Notes: generated from the sequence alone by a model not told the origin. A stretch of 42,267 bases of DNA from Oscillospiraceae bacterium (GCA_031267965.1 JAIRYC010000103.1:1-42267), one strand, 5' to 3'; numbered from the stretch's first letter, positions 8,120 through 16,531 are shown. Numbers and translations: made by a program.

Positions 8120-8831
8120 GTGCCTGTGGCTGTTTCTAACAATATTACCCTTGAGTCCTCAGTTACAAAATTGAAATCATATATTTCGGATAACTACAGT
8201 AAAAAATCACGAACTGACTATTTCCGCATTCTGGATGGCCTAGAGCAATATGGGATTGGCGATAAGCGTGCCCCAGAAGATATCATATCGGCATACTATC
8301 AAGATATTACGGGAGCAGTTCCATTTCAATGTGCTACAAGTCACTGGAAAACAGTGAAGGGTAGAGTACTCCTGATGCTTCCGGATATGCTCAATTGCGA
8401 TGAGCCGAAACTTAGATATATTTACAACAAGCGGATCTACACAGGCTCATTCCTTCCACAGTTGGTATCGTATGAGGAGTGGCAGCGAGAAATTGGGATT
8501 TGCAAATCCACAATATTAAATAGAGTCGGCTGCATCTGCGATTTTTTGAGTTTTTTTAGATAATACGGAAACCGTCTGCGCCGAACAGGTGTCTGTTGAC
8601 CATGTTCTGTCATACTTGCAGAGTAAAGAAAGCGCGTCTTCTCATTCCAAGCGAAATATGTCGTGCGCTATCAAGAGTTTCCTGACAAGTCCATCCGTAG
8701 GCGATAAACTGACTTTTGACCCGAATGCCCTATTGAGTGGATTCCATTACAATCCGAACGATACACTAAGCGGGCACAGGGTTCAGGAAATCAAGATTTA
8801 CTGGCGGTTTGTGGGCTGTCTGAACGATTAG
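8120..8831 (+). pseudogene. Tyrosine-type integrase N-terminal remnant, frameshifted and truncated
   Basis: Two frames join into one helical protein. The first (GTG at 8120 to TAA at 8563) contains a SAM-like tract (SKKSRTDYFRILDGLEQYG). A one-base change in the T7 run at 8551-8557 would continue it through DNTETVCAEQVSVDHVLSYL and SHSKRNMSCAIKSFL, which looks like a core-binding domain. Translation ends at 8831 with a divergent tail, and no catalytic domain (R..HxxR..Y) follows. The region is more AT-rich than its neighbours. The integrase identity is inferred from the domain pattern and the mobile debris around it, not from catalytic residues. Confidence 0.5.
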
Positions 8832-8861
8832 GCGGGCAAGGCTGAAAATTGTACGCAAAAA

Positions 8862-8951
8862 GATGTTCGCCTCATCGTGGTCGTTGTCGTCGCGGATCTC
8901 CTTTACCTTGTCGGCATACTCCTGATTGATTTCCTGTATCGCCATACCCGA
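8862..8951 (-). pseudogene. Fragment resembling an ICE cell-wall hydrolase protein
   Basis: Read leftward, about 28 codons give EINQEYADKVKEIRDDNDHD. This resembles the membrane-proximal segment of CD1108-type conjugative-element proteins, which carry a lysozyme or C40 peptidase domain. Coding sense is lost on both sides. It is a remnant at best, and the assignment rests on remembered similarity. Confidence 0.35.
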
Positions 8952-9479
8952 GTGAATTCGTTGAGTACGGTATTGACCCGCGCACTCCAGAGGGCGAGGA
9001 GCGTGCGAAGGAGTTTAATTACTGACCTGAAAGAGCTTATTAAGGCGGTACAAATCAGCAACGAGCTTGGGTTGTGCCTCGCTTTGCCAAACCGTTGAAT
9101 TCCGTGCAGTGTGTGCGTTTTATGGGCATTCAACTGGAGGCAATGCTTTCGCTCAAGGGTAATATCATCACAGGCTGCAATTTCCGCCGGACCGCAAGCT
9201 GACCATCACACCGCTATGCGCGCCTACCATAAATACTGTGATTACATTGGCGTTGATGTATATTTACGCTGGTTGCTTTGACGCATTGGATATTATGAAC
9301 AGAATAGAGATTTTTGACCTTATCTCAGCATTCCTATGGAGCCTGATAGGATCGCCGATAAATTTTTGACTGGGTTTGGATATATCAGCGAGGGAGAGCC
9401 AAAAACGGAGAAGCAGCGTGCACAAATTCTCAAAGGTTACGGCTACGATAATGCTCGTTGGTATTGCATAAAACATGTC
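8952..9479. other. Degraded mobile-element DNA with unassigned coding fragments
   Basis: Several short plus-strand stretches look coding but are not whole genes: EYGIDPRTPEGEERAKEFN (about 8968-9024), LKELIKAVQISNELG (about 9029-9073), and a frame from 9336 reading DRIADKFLTGFGYISEGEP up to about 9475. The last runs straight into the antisense of the metallophosphoesterase, so its true C-terminus is lost at a junction near 9478. I recognise none of these families. Confidence 0.4.
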
Positions 9480-10973
9480 CTAGATTTTGCCGTGCCACTC
9501 CCAGTCCGGCGAATCATCATAGAGCAGCGAACCAAAAAAGCTTGGCAAATCCTCTGCCGGTGTGCCACGCAATCTGCCGCCGGCAAGTTTCTGCAGACGT
9601 TCCGCGAGCACCTGCACCGCCGCACCTACCGGCGTTTCCGGCGAGTAATGCTCCGTCCCGGCGTAAATATTCCGCACGGCCTCTGCTATCAGCTCGCCAA
9701 GCACAACTTTATGGGCTGCCTTGGGGATTTTCCGTTTGTAGAGCAATATACTTCCCAGCGTACCGAGTGTGCCGCGCTCCAAAAACTTGCCCAATATGGT
9801 AATTGCCGTTTTGTGTCTGCCAAGCTTTTCCTGTGGGGCGCCAAAATCCGCGCATGCTTCAACGAATTTATCGAAATCATGCGCCGCGCTGCGGATGATG
9901 TCTCGCAGCAAGCGGTCAAAAATATCGCGCAAATAATCTTGCGCGGTTATGCCGCCTAGATCCCAAGCAAAGTCATTGACGGTTTCCGTGTGAACATCCA
10001 GCATGTCGTCAGCGAAGCTGCAAAAACGCATAGGCGCGGGATAGCCGCACAGCGCGGCGGTGTTGATATCAGTTATTGTATTTCCGGTAGGGGAGGTATA
10101 GTGCCCAATATTGTGGATATGCGAATGCCCGGTGAAAATCATGCGTAAGCCATTGTCCGAAAAGGTGTCGCGCACAGTTTCGAAGTCACCGAGCATGTCA
10201 CGTTTGCTTATTGCCGGAAACAGCGGAAAAGGCGGCAGCAGCGGATGGTGCGTCACGGCAAAGATTGCCTCGCCGGCGGCTTTTGCTTCCGCGATTTGTG
10301 CCAATATCCACTCCATCTGTTCTGGGCTGTAGCCACATAGCAAATGCCCGTCCTTCGTTAGGTTTATGCCATTTTCGTCCTTAAAATGTTTCCCATTGGT
10401 ACTGTCATCCTTTTGCGGATTGTCTCCAAGCAAAGCGTTTTGCGCAGTATCGTTTTTAGGGGGTCGCCCGTTCCCATCATCATTGAGCATTAAAACGCGC
10501 AGCCCGGGAGCGATTTGCGCGCAGTATGAGAGTTCATCATAGACCGACAGTGCATCGCTGAAACCGAATTCGTCATAAATACCACGTAGTTCATCGCGGC
10601 GCGTCATGCCGGGATGATATTGGCCCGTAACGGTGTACGCCACACCAATTGGCTGACTCTGGGCGATGCGACGTGCATTGGATTGCTGCTCAAAATCGTG
10701 CGTGGAGGTGATGAGCAGAACGCGCTTGCCGGCGGCTTGCACACGGCGTAGCTTTTTGACAAGCTCATCGTGGCTTTCACGTTCGCCATCGCAAGTTACA
10801 TCACCCGCAATGATGAGCACATTGCAGTTTTTGCGTTGCAGAAAAATATCCAGCGCCGCATCAAGAATCGCGCCAGACTCGTTGAGCGTTTTTTGATGAT
10901 GATCGGTGCGCAGACCGAGGGCTTCGACGTTGTAGTAGTGAGTGTCGGCGATCAGGCAGAAATTAGTGGGCAT
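9480..10973 (-). CDS. Calcineurin-like metallophosphoesterase
   Basis: 497 residues. Metal-binding motifs of the metallophosphoesterase superfamily occur in order: ADTHY (D9, H11), IAGDVTCDG, STHDF in place of the usual GNHD, VTHHP, and FTGHSHIHN. A long C-terminal helical region (about residues 340-497) has no motif I know. There is no signal peptide, so it is probably cytoplasmic; the substrate is unknown. The start is preceded by GAGGTG, and a promoter with TTGACT, a 17-base spacer and TAGAAT lies 36 nt upstream. The stop codon lies within a few bases of the mobile-element scar, so the last residues may once have differed. Confidence 0.85.
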   Translation of the reverse strand: MPTNFCLIADTHYYNVEALGLRTDHHQKTLNESGAILDAALDIFLQRKNCNVLIIAGDVTCDGERESHDELVKKLRRVQAAGKRVLLITSTHDFEQQSNARRIAQSQPIGVAYTVTGQYHPGMTRRDELRGIYDEFGFSDALSVYDELSYCAQIAPGLRVLMLNDDGNGRPPKNDTAQNALLGDNPQKDDSTNGKHFKDENGINLTKDGHLLCGYSPEQMEWILAQIAEAKAAGEAIFAVTHHPLLPPFPLFPAISKRDMLGDFETVRDTFSDNGLRMIFTGHSHIHNIGHYTSPTGNTITDINTAALCGYPAPMRFCSFADDMLDVHTETVNDFAWDLGGITAQDYLRDIFDRLLRDIIRSAAHDFDKFVEACADFGAPQEKLGRHKTAITILGKFLERGTLGTLGSILLYKRKIPKAAHKVVLGELIAEAVRNIYAGTEHYSPETPVGAAVQVLAERLQKLAGGRLRGTPAEDLPSFFGSLLYDDSPDWEWHGKI

Positions 10974-11008
10974 GGAGCACCTCGTATATAATTGTAAATA
11001 CTTTAACC

Positions 11009-11037
11009 ATTCTACACAATATGTGCGTAAAAGTCAA
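11009..11037 (-). promoter_or_regulatory. Sigma-A promoter for the metallophosphoesterase gene
   Basis: TTGACT (11037-11032), a 17-base spacer, then TAGAAT (11014-11009), leftward and 36 nt before the start codon. The -35 abuts the T-tract of the upstream gene's terminator. Confidence 0.65.
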
Positions 11038-11068
11038 GAAAAACAGGGGCACCCGCCACCGGATGCCC
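11036..11068 (-). terminator. Rho-independent terminator after the flavoprotein gene
   Basis: Read leftward, GGGCATCC and GGGTGCCC form an 8-bp stem with one G-U pair around GGTGGC, followed by CTGTTTTTCTTG. It separates the flavoprotein transcript from the metallophosphoesterase gene. Confidence 0.7.
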
Positions 11069-11090
11069 GTTACTCGAAAGGATCGTTATT

Positions 11091-12557
11091 TTATCTATTT
11101 GCCACTTTTCTGGCCTCCAGCTTCTCAACCACATCGGCCATGTTGCCCGTTTTGGCCCACAACGCATCTGCCTTTATTTTCCACTGCTCGTAGCCCGACG
11201 GCGTTTTGGGGAACTTTTTGTAAAGTGTCTTCAGCGCGCCGCCGCACATGACACCTTTGATTAGATTGCGCAGACTCGGCAAACTGATGTTGCCGCTCAG
11301 TGCGCCGCCAATCGTTCTGCATACTAGCTTGACGGCCTCGTTAAATGGAATATCTGCGCTGAATGTGCGATTCGTCAGCGTCAAAAGCTTATCGCTAAAC
11401 ACGATGCTCTTTTTGAATTCATACTCATTTTCTTCCGCACTGCAATCAACCGCATTGACTAAAGTCGCGGTAATGTTTGCGAAGTCAGCGCCTTGAGTCT
11501 GCGCATACCGCACATTGAACTCCCACAGCGCATCCTCTGTCGGATACGCGCCGCCGCGCATTGCATTGCCGCAGACGTCGGCCGCAAGCTTTACGCCGAC
11601 CCAACCAGAGCTAATGCCCTCGCCGCTAAATGGCTTATTCATGCAAGCGGTATCTCCAAGGCAAATAAAGCCATTGTCTACCATAGAATACGGCGCGCGG
11701 TGATATGGCGTTACACCACGCTCCCAACGCCCATTTTCGCCATAGCCCTCATACTCCTCATATGGCGGAGCCTTTACAATTGCGCGGAACTCCTCATGGC
11801 ACTTCATGGCATAATCAAACGAGAGATTGGCGCCTGTGCCAAAAAGAAACCCGTCTGGATCCTCCGTGCCGCCAAGCCACGATTTATACTGTGCGTAACC
11901 CGTAGGATAATGAACGCGCCCATCTGGGTATTGCTCACGTATGGGTACATCAGCGGGAAACGGTTTGCCGGGGAACTTTAGCTTAACATAATGTAGAACG
12001 ACGTAGAACATATCGCGCGGGGTAATCTCAAAGGTTTCCACACGGCTGTTTTTGAGTTTGCGCCGCGCCACAGAAGGGATGCCGGAACAATCCGCAACCA
12101 GTCTTGCGGAAATATTAGTGCTTTTACCGTCAATGTTAATGACCGCACCACGAATTTGACCTTCCGCACTGCGAATGAATTCTTCGAACGCAGCATTAAA
12201 AAAGAAGCTGACCTTAGCAGTTTCTTCTGCCCAGTTACGAATGCGCTTTAAAAAGGGCTTGAATTTAAGAATGAGGAAAGGATAATCAGCGCGTTTGGGA
12301 TAGTGGTCGAACGCGGATTTGGTTATGCCATAGTCAAAGTGGCCAACCCACTCTTCATCGCCCGGTTGAGGAACAGGTACACCATATGGCGCAAAGTGCT
12401 CAAAGTCCGTGTGAAAGACGCCCAAGCGTTCACCTTGCCGCTCTTCGCTGAGTTTATCAAATACCGCAACAGTGTATCCTTGTTCCGCCATACGCCGCGC
12501 GAAAAGGATACCTGCAGTGCCCGCACCGATTACGGCGACGTCATAAGTTGTTTCCAT
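11091..12557 (-). CDS. FAD-dependent oxidoreductase of the geranylgeranyl reductase type
   Basis: 488 residues from the ATG at 12557, chosen because GGAGG lies 6-8 nt upstream and the Rossmann motif begins at once (DVAVIGAGTAG). A second FAD-contact region reads CLGDTACMNKPFSGEGISS (GD motif). This arrangement is typical of geranylgeranyl reductase and related flavoproteins that saturate isoprenoid chains or oxidise aromatic compounds. The C-terminal third has no membrane segment and no motif I can name. It is monocistronic, with its own promoter and terminator. The substrate is unknown: isoprenoid, menaquinone or lipid are all possible. Confidence 0.8.
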   Translation of the reverse strand: METTYDVAVIGAGTAGILFARRMAEQGYTVAVFDKLSEERQGERLGVFHTDFEHFAPYGVPVPQPGDEEWVGHFDYGITKSAFDHYPKRADYPFLILKFKPFLKRIRNWAEETAKVSFFFNAAFEEFIRSAEGQIRGAVINIDGKSTNISARLVADCSGIPSVARRKLKNSRVETFEITPRDMFYVVLHYVKLKFPGKPFPADVPIREQYPDGRVHYPTGYAQYKSWLGGTEDPDGFLFGTGANLSFDYAMKCHEEFRAIVKAPPYEEYEGYGENGRWERGVTPYHRAPYSMVDNGFICLGDTACMNKPFSGEGISSGWVGVKLAADVCGNAMRGGAYPTEDALWEFNVRYAQTQGADFANITATLVNAVDCSAEENEYEFKKSIVFSDKLLTLTNRTFSADIPFNEAVKLVCRTIGGALSGNISLPSLRNLIKGVMCGGALKTLYKKFPKTPSGYEQWKIKADALWAKTGNMADVVEKLEARKVANR

Positions 12558-12638
12558 TGCCTGCCTCCAAAATAAAAATGCAACTCGCTTGTGTGAACTT
12601 GGAAAAATCCGCACACAAACCGCTCTTTCATAATCTAT

Positions 12639-12667
12639 ATGATACAGCAATCAGAATGAGAATGCAA
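12639..12667 (-). promoter_or_regulatory. Sigma-A promoter for the flavoprotein gene
   Basis: TTGCAT (12667-12662), a 17-base spacer, then TATCAT (12644-12639), leftward, about 80 nt before the start. It is back-to-back with the era promoter. Confidence 0.55.
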
Positions 12668-12730
12668 GCGCTTTTTCGAAAAAAGAGATTTTAATTTTTT
12701 TGTTGTGGTATGGTTGAAAAATAGCGATGG

Positions 12731-12759
12731 TTGACACATTGATGGAAAAGCGGTAAAAT
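12731..12759 (+). promoter_or_regulatory. Sigma-A promoter for era
   Basis: TTGACA (12731-12736), a 17-base spacer, then TAAAAT (12754-12759), about 30 nt before the era GTG start. The leader is very short. Confidence 0.8.
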
Positions 12760-12788
12760 AAACATATTATTTGTAAAATGGGGTTGTA

Positions 12789-13676
12789 GTGTCAAAAAAT
12801 CTGTTTGCCGCACTGATCGGTTGTCCTAATGTAGGTAAAAGCTCAATACTCAACCGCCTGTTGGGGCGTAAGCTAGCGATTGTTTCGCCAAAGCCGCAAA
12901 CCACGCGCTCAAAAATAACGGGCGTATTTACACGCGGAGAAACGCAGTTTGTTTTTACCGACACTCCAGGGCTACACAAACCGCGCACCCTGCTTGGCGA
13001 AAACATGGTTAAAGCCATCGGTGAAGGGATTGATGGCGGCGATTTAGCCGTGCTGGTAACTGGACCTAAGGGAGAACCGCGCCTGACCGAGGCGGAACTC
13101 CTTGAACGCTGTAAAAAACTCAAGCTGCCAGTGATTTTGGCAGTCAACAAAATTGATATGCTGGAGAGCAAATCGCTCTTGCTGGAAAAGCTTGCAATGT
13201 TTGCGCCGCTCTATGACTTCACAGCACAAATTCCGGTTAGTGCGTTAAAAAATGATGGTATTAGTACGCTTTTGGACGAGCTGGAGTCACATGCCACCGA
13301 AGGCCCGCACTTTTTTCCGGATGATATGCTGACAGATCAGCCTGAGCGTGTGCTTGCGGCGGAGATAATTCGTGAGAAGCTTCTACTGAATCTGCAACAA
13401 GAAGTGCCTCATGAAACCGCAGTTATTGTGGAGGAATGGGGGGAAAGAACAGACGGCCTGCTGTCTATCGGCGCAGCGATATATTGTGGAAAGGCGCGCC
13501 ATAAAGGCATGATTTTGGGCAAAAACGGTGAAACGATTAAAAAAATCTCAACCTCTGCCCGCGAGGATATGGAACGCTTCTTCGGCTGCAAGGTTTATTT
13601 GCGGTGCTTTGTAAAGTCGCGCGAAGGTTGGAAAAACAGCGCTGGGACGCTGAAGGAGCTAGGTTTGCTGCATTAA
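12789..13676 (+). CDS. era: GTPase Era, 30S ribosomal subunit maturation factor
   Basis: 295 residues. The G-domain motifs are G1 GCPNVGKS (11-18), G2 around PQTTRS, G3 DTPG, G4 NKID and G5 SAL. A C-terminal KH domain includes GMILGKNGETIKKI. Era binds the 3' end of 16S rRNA and couples GTP hydrolysis to small-subunit maturation. The start is GTG with a weak purine run upstream (TGGGG). The usual neighbours (ybeY, cdd, recO) are absent and era has its own strong promoter. It converges on the gene at 13712 with only 35 bases between and no clear terminator. Confidence 0.97.
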   Translation: MSKNLFAALIGCPNVGKSSILNRLLGRKLAIVSPKPQTTRSKITGVFTRGETQFVFTDTPGLHKPRTLLGENMVKAIGEGIDGGDLAVLVTGPKGEPRLTEAELLERCKKLKLPVILAVNKIDMLESKSLLLEKLAMFAPLYDFTAQIPVSALKNDGISTLLDELESHATEGPHFFPDDMLTDQPERVLAAEIIREKLLLNLQQEVPHETAVIVEEWGERTDGLLSIGAAIYCGKARHKGMILGKNGETIKKISTSAREDMERFFGCKVYLRCFVKSREGWKNSAGTLKELGLLH

Positions 13677-13711
13677 GCGGAAGAAATATGCTCAATTATT
13701 CCATTGAATAT

Positions 13712-14203
13712 TTACGCGATCCAGTCATCCACATGCTTGGCAAGCACCCACTTGCCGTCTTTTTTAACAAATGTGCATGTTGAACCGACCGCGCCCAGTC
13801 CGCCTCGGTACATCATAGAATCAACAGTGATTGTGTAAAGTGCCGAGGTGTATGGCGCAGTAAAAGCAAACAGTACCCCATGCGGGATAGCGAGCGCTTC
13901 CGCCTTGCCCTGCGCAATCAAGTCTTGGTGCGTGGCCCAAATCACGTCCGCACCGAGCATTTCTTTGTAGTGTGCGGAGATTTTATCTTTGTCAGCGGCA
14001 GTAAATTCGGGCAGATATTGTGGGCTGATTGCAACAAAATTTATGTCGGCATACATAGCTTTTTCGATGTTTAAATAATAGTCAAAAGCCAATATGACCA
14101 ACTGGGCATCGGCGCTTGTCGGCGTTAACGTGGTAAAAATGAGAACAACCCCAGTTGCAAGCATCGACGCCGCGGCCATATAAAGCCACTTTAATTTTCT
14201 CAT
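13712..14203 (-). CDS. Membrane-anchored or secreted protein of unknown function
   Basis: 163 residues from the ATG at 14203, preceded by GGAGGGG; a GTG five codons earlier contains that site and is unlikely. The N-terminus is basic (MRKLKWLY), followed by a hydrophobic stretch to about residue 26 that can serve as a signal anchor; there is no lipobox Cys. The mature part ends with TCTFVKKDGKWVLAKHVDDW, a pattern seen in small NTF2-like or lipoprotein-type domains (variable head, then KKDGKWVL). I do not recognise a named family. The neighbouring leftward gene at 14332 is also a small membrane protein. Confidence 0.6.
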   Translation of the reverse strand: MRKLKWLYMAAASMLATGVVLIFTTLTPTSADAQLVILAFDYYLNIEKAMYADINFVAISPQYLPEFTAADKDKISAHYKEMLGADVIWATHQDLIAQGKAEALAIPHGVLFAFTAPYTSALYTITVDSMMYRGGLGAVGSTCTFVKKDGKWVLAKHVDDWIA

Positions 14204-14331
14204 TATAAACCCCTCCACTATAATGCGGTGTCAAGCAATAACTGGACATCCTGTTATAATAGAGTCGCTAAAACAAAATTTTGTTGCGTACGTGAAAAAA
14301 TTTCAACATCGGGCAAGATTTTGCTGCAATC

Positions 14332-14754
14332 TCAATCAGGCGTTGTGAAAGTTGACACTGGCATAGTGCGTTCTTTGTAAATGGACGCAACCACGCTTTC
14401 GTCTGGTATTTGCGCTTCCACCCAGGCAGAACTGCTAACTCTTGCAAGAGAATATAACACAAAGGCTATTACTAACACCGCAAATATTGCAATGATGAGG
14501 TAAAGTATGCCTGCAGATACCGTCTTGCCGCTGCTTGCGTTGTTGCGGCCTTGTGGCGCCGGGTTATTGCCGCCCGCCAGAGCAGCGGGACGAAAAGATA
14601 CTCGTTGCGACGGTTGCGGTTGCGCAGGCACATTGCTGTGTGGCAGTGTCGTTGCCAAGCGATGTTGCTGTGCCTGAACTGTACCTTTTTTTCGGCCGCA
14701 ATTTGGGCAAATGTTCTCCTTTGATTTCATTCCGCAAAACGAACAAGTGGTCAT
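14332..14754 (-). CDS. Zinc-ribbon membrane protein of unknown function
   Basis: 140 residues from the ATG at 14754, after AGGAGGG. The N-terminus is a zinc ribbon with C4, C7, C16 and C19 (CSFCG ... CPNCG). A Pro/Gln/Asn-rich linker (about 30-78) follows, then one transmembrane segment (about 80-104, ILYLIIAIFAVLVIAFVL), then a 35-residue tail predicted outside the cell. This zinc ribbon, linker and single-helix layout is common in uncharacterised Clostridia proteins; the ribbon should face the cytoplasm. A good promoter overlaps the end of argF upstream. Function unknown. Confidence 0.65.
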   Translation of the reverse strand: MTTCSFCGMKSKENICPNCGRKKGTVQAQQHRLATTLPHSNVPAQPQPSQRVSFRPAALAGGNNPAPQGRNNASSGKTVSAGILYLIIAIFAVLVIAFVLYSLARVSSSAWVEAQIPDESVVASIYKERTMPVSTFTTPD

Positions 14755-14796
14755 GCTTTCAATCCCTCCTTGAAATACAAGCAAAAAGCTTTATCT

Positions 14797-14825
14797 ATTA
14801 TAACACAAGGCAGAGCGGTTGGCAA
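14797..14825 (-). promoter_or_regulatory. Sigma-A promoter for the zinc-ribbon protein gene
   Basis: TTGCCA (14825-14820), a 17-base spacer, then TATAAT (14802-14797), leftward. It starts three bases after the argF stop codon, so the gene has its own transcription start even though it lies behind argF. Confidence 0.65.
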
Positions 14826-14827
14826 CA

Positions 14828-15736
14828 TCAGAATTCCATTAATTTGACCATAACCGCCTTTTGTGCGTGCAGCCTGTTCTCCGCCTCGTCAAAAATTTCG
14901 CCCGCATGTGTCTCAAATACTTCGCCTGTAATCTCCTCGCCCTTGTGTGCGGGCAAGCAGTGCAGCACCATTGCGTCCGGGTTCGCTGCCGCAAGCAGAT
15001 CCGCGTTAATTTGATACTTGCCCGCAAACGCTGCCTGCCGCTCCGCACGCTCGTTTTCCTGCCCCATAGAAGCCCACACGTCCGTCACCAAAATATCAGC
15101 TCCGGCGGCGGCCTCCAACGGCTCAGTCGTCAGTGTAAAGTCCGGGTTGGGCGAGGCGTAGTCAAGCACGTCTTTCCAAGGCTCGTAACCTTTTGGCGAG
15201 GCACAGCTAACCTTCATTTCCGTCTTTAAGCCGCCCACAATCAGTGAATTTGCCATGTTGTTGCCGTCGCCAATATAGCAAAGCTTCAGCCCACGCAGCA
15301 ACCCCTTGTGCTCGCGGATTGTCATCAGGTCCGCCAGCACTTGGCAGGGGTGGCAAAAATCCGTCAGGCCGTTTATGATGGGGATGTCGCCATGCTCCGC
15401 AAGTGCCTCAACCTCCGCTTGCGCAAAGGTGCGTATCATAATGCCGTGCAGGTAGCGTGAGAGCACGCGCGCAGTGTCCTCAACAGGCTCGCCGCGGTTG
15501 ATTTGCAGGTCTGCCGCGCTGAGGAACAGCGCTTGCCCACCCAACTGGAACATGCCGGCCTCGAACGAAATGCGCGTGCGCGTACTTGCTTTGGCAAACA
15601 CCATACCCAGGCTTTTGCCCTCAAGGCGGCGGTGGGGAATGTTGTGTGCTTTCTGATATTTCAGTTTGTCCGCAAGGTCAAGGATTTCTACAAGCTCTTC
15701 CGTACTCAGATCCAGCAGTTTTAGCAGGTGTTTCAT
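14828..15736 (-). CDS. argF: Ornithine carbamoyltransferase
   Basis: 302 residues from the ATG at 15736, after GAGGT. Carbamoyl-phosphate-binding motif STRTRISFEAGM (51-62), HPCQ (129-132), the ornithine-side motif DVWASMGQE and the late HCLPAHKGEE motif are all present. The enzyme makes citrulline from ornithine and carbamoyl phosphate in arginine synthesis. The HPCQ and SMG signatures separate it from aspartate carbamoyltransferase. It stands alone; no other arg gene is in the window. Its promoter carries two tandem ARG-box-like operators, so repression by an ArgR/AhrC-type regulator is expected, supporting a biosynthetic rather than arginine deiminase role. Confidence 0.95.
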   Translation of the reverse strand: MKHLLKLLDLSTEELVEILDLADKLKYQKAHNIPHRRLEGKSLGMVFAKASTRTRISFEAGMFQLGGQALFLSAADLQINRGEPVEDTARVLSRYLHGIMIRTFAQAEVEALAEHGDIPIINGLTDFCHPCQVLADLMTIREHKGLLRGLKLCYIGDGNNMANSLIVGGLKTEMKVSCASPKGYEPWKDVLDYASPNPDFTLTTEPLEAAAGADILVTDVWASMGQENERAERQAAFAGKYQINADLLAAANPDAMVLHCLPAHKGEEITGEVFETHAGEIFDEAENRLHAQKAVMVKLMEF

Positions 15737-15763
15737 GGCAATATACCTCGTTTCCGTATTCAA

Positions 15764-15798
15764 TGAATAATTATACAAAATACGCGAATAAATATCAA
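15764..15798 (-). promoter_or_regulatory. argF promoter with two tandem ARG boxes
   Basis: Leftward promoter: TTGATA (15798-15793), a 17-base spacer, then TATAAT (15775-15770). Box 1 (15764-15777, TGAATAATTATACA) differs from TGAAT-WWWW-ATTCA at one position and covers the -10. Box 2 (15785-15798, CGAATAAATATCAA) matches 11 of 14 and covers the -35. Their centres are exactly 21 bp apart, the classic spacing for an ArgR hexamer. Operator function is inferred from this match. Confidence 0.75.
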
Positions 15799-15828
15799 GC
15801 GATGCGGCGTGGAAATGCATCACTTCGC

Positions 15829-15857
15829 TTGCAATTTTGTTGCATGCAGTGTATTAT
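15829..15857 (+). promoter_or_regulatory. Candidate sigma-A promoter for the gene at 15890
   Basis: TTGCAA (15829-15834), a 17-base spacer, then TATTAT (15852-15857), 32 nt before the start codon. It diverges from the argF promoter. Confidence 0.5.
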
Positions 15858-15889
15858 TTTCACATAATTTGGTGTTGGGAGCGATATTC

Positions 15890-16414
15890 ATGGAAAATAA
15901 ATCCAGCCTTTCGATTGCCGGCGCAATTATCATTTGTGCCGGGCTGATTATCAGCACACTGATTTTGGGCGGGAAGCTTGATACATTAAGTATTCAGTTC
16001 AATGGCGATGGTTATGTTGGCGGCGGGTATGACAGCGGCGATATAATCATTGAGGCGCAGAAGGACTACCTGAGCGAATACGAAGCGGCAAAGTATCTAA
16101 ACATTTTTGAAGAGGCCTTCGCCCGCCTATTCCAAAGCGGTGCGCTTGACGGCACCTATGTTTATATGAAAGCCGCTAACTTTAAAGAATCTAAACCATG
16201 GGTGACTGAATCAGCGACCGAAACCGCTAAGCCTACAGTTGAGCCTACCAACAATAGTGGCGATGGCAAAACGCCTGTCGAGACAAGTGTGATTGAACAA
16301 ACTCGGTCAACAGAGCCTTTTCAAGTTGAGATACGCGTTTTTAGCCGTGCCAAGCTGGATGAATGCATGCAGAAGTTGATCGAAGCAGGTAAAACCATCA
16401 CAATACCAAATTAA
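15890..16414 (+). CDS. Single-pass membrane protein with excisionase-like helix-turn-helix
   Basis: 174 residues from the ATG at 15890 (GGGAGCG upstream). A short basic N-terminus leads into one hydrophobic helix (about 8-27, SIAGAIIICAGLIISTLIL), then a Gly/Asp-rich stretch. Residues about 60-95 contain LSEYEAAKYLNIFEEAFARL, a close match to the MerR/excisionase helix-turn-helix (L-T-x-x-E-A-A-x-x-L). A Thr/Pro/Glu-rich linker (about 105-150) and a small beta-alpha tail (VEIRVFSRAKLDECMQKL) follow. By the positive-inside rule the helix-turn-helix lies outside the membrane, which would be unusual for DNA binding; the fold may be used for peptides or partners. Function unknown. Confidence 0.6.
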   Translation: MENKSSLSIAGAIIICAGLIISTLILGGKLDTLSIQFNGDGYVGGGYDSGDIIIEAQKDYLSEYEAAKYLNIFEEAFARLFQSGALDGTYVYMKAANFKESKPWVTESATETAKPTVEPTNNSGDGKTPVETSVIEQTRSTEPFQVEIRVFSRAKLDECMQKLIEAGKTITIPN

Positions 16415-16472
16415 CACCAAAGCGCAGTGATTTATTTCCACGCAAAGTTCATCGCTTTAACGCGCAAAAGGG

Positions 16473-16501
16473 TTGACAAGTGTGCATAACTTTGTTATAC
16501 T
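16473..16501 (+). promoter_or_regulatory. Strong sigma-A promoter of the aro operon
   Basis: TTGACA (16473-16478), a 17-base spacer, then TATACT (16496-16501). Transcription should begin near 16508, about 24 nt before the leader peptide ATG. Confidence 0.85.
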
Positions 16502-16531
16502 GTTACCGTAAATTGCATCTTGGAGTTTTTA

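Noticed and set aside
9336..9959. 207-codon plus-strand frame running into the metallophosphoesterase
   Set aside because: Only the first 45 or so codons look coding; the rest is antisense to a real gene. Kept only as a fragment in the scar.
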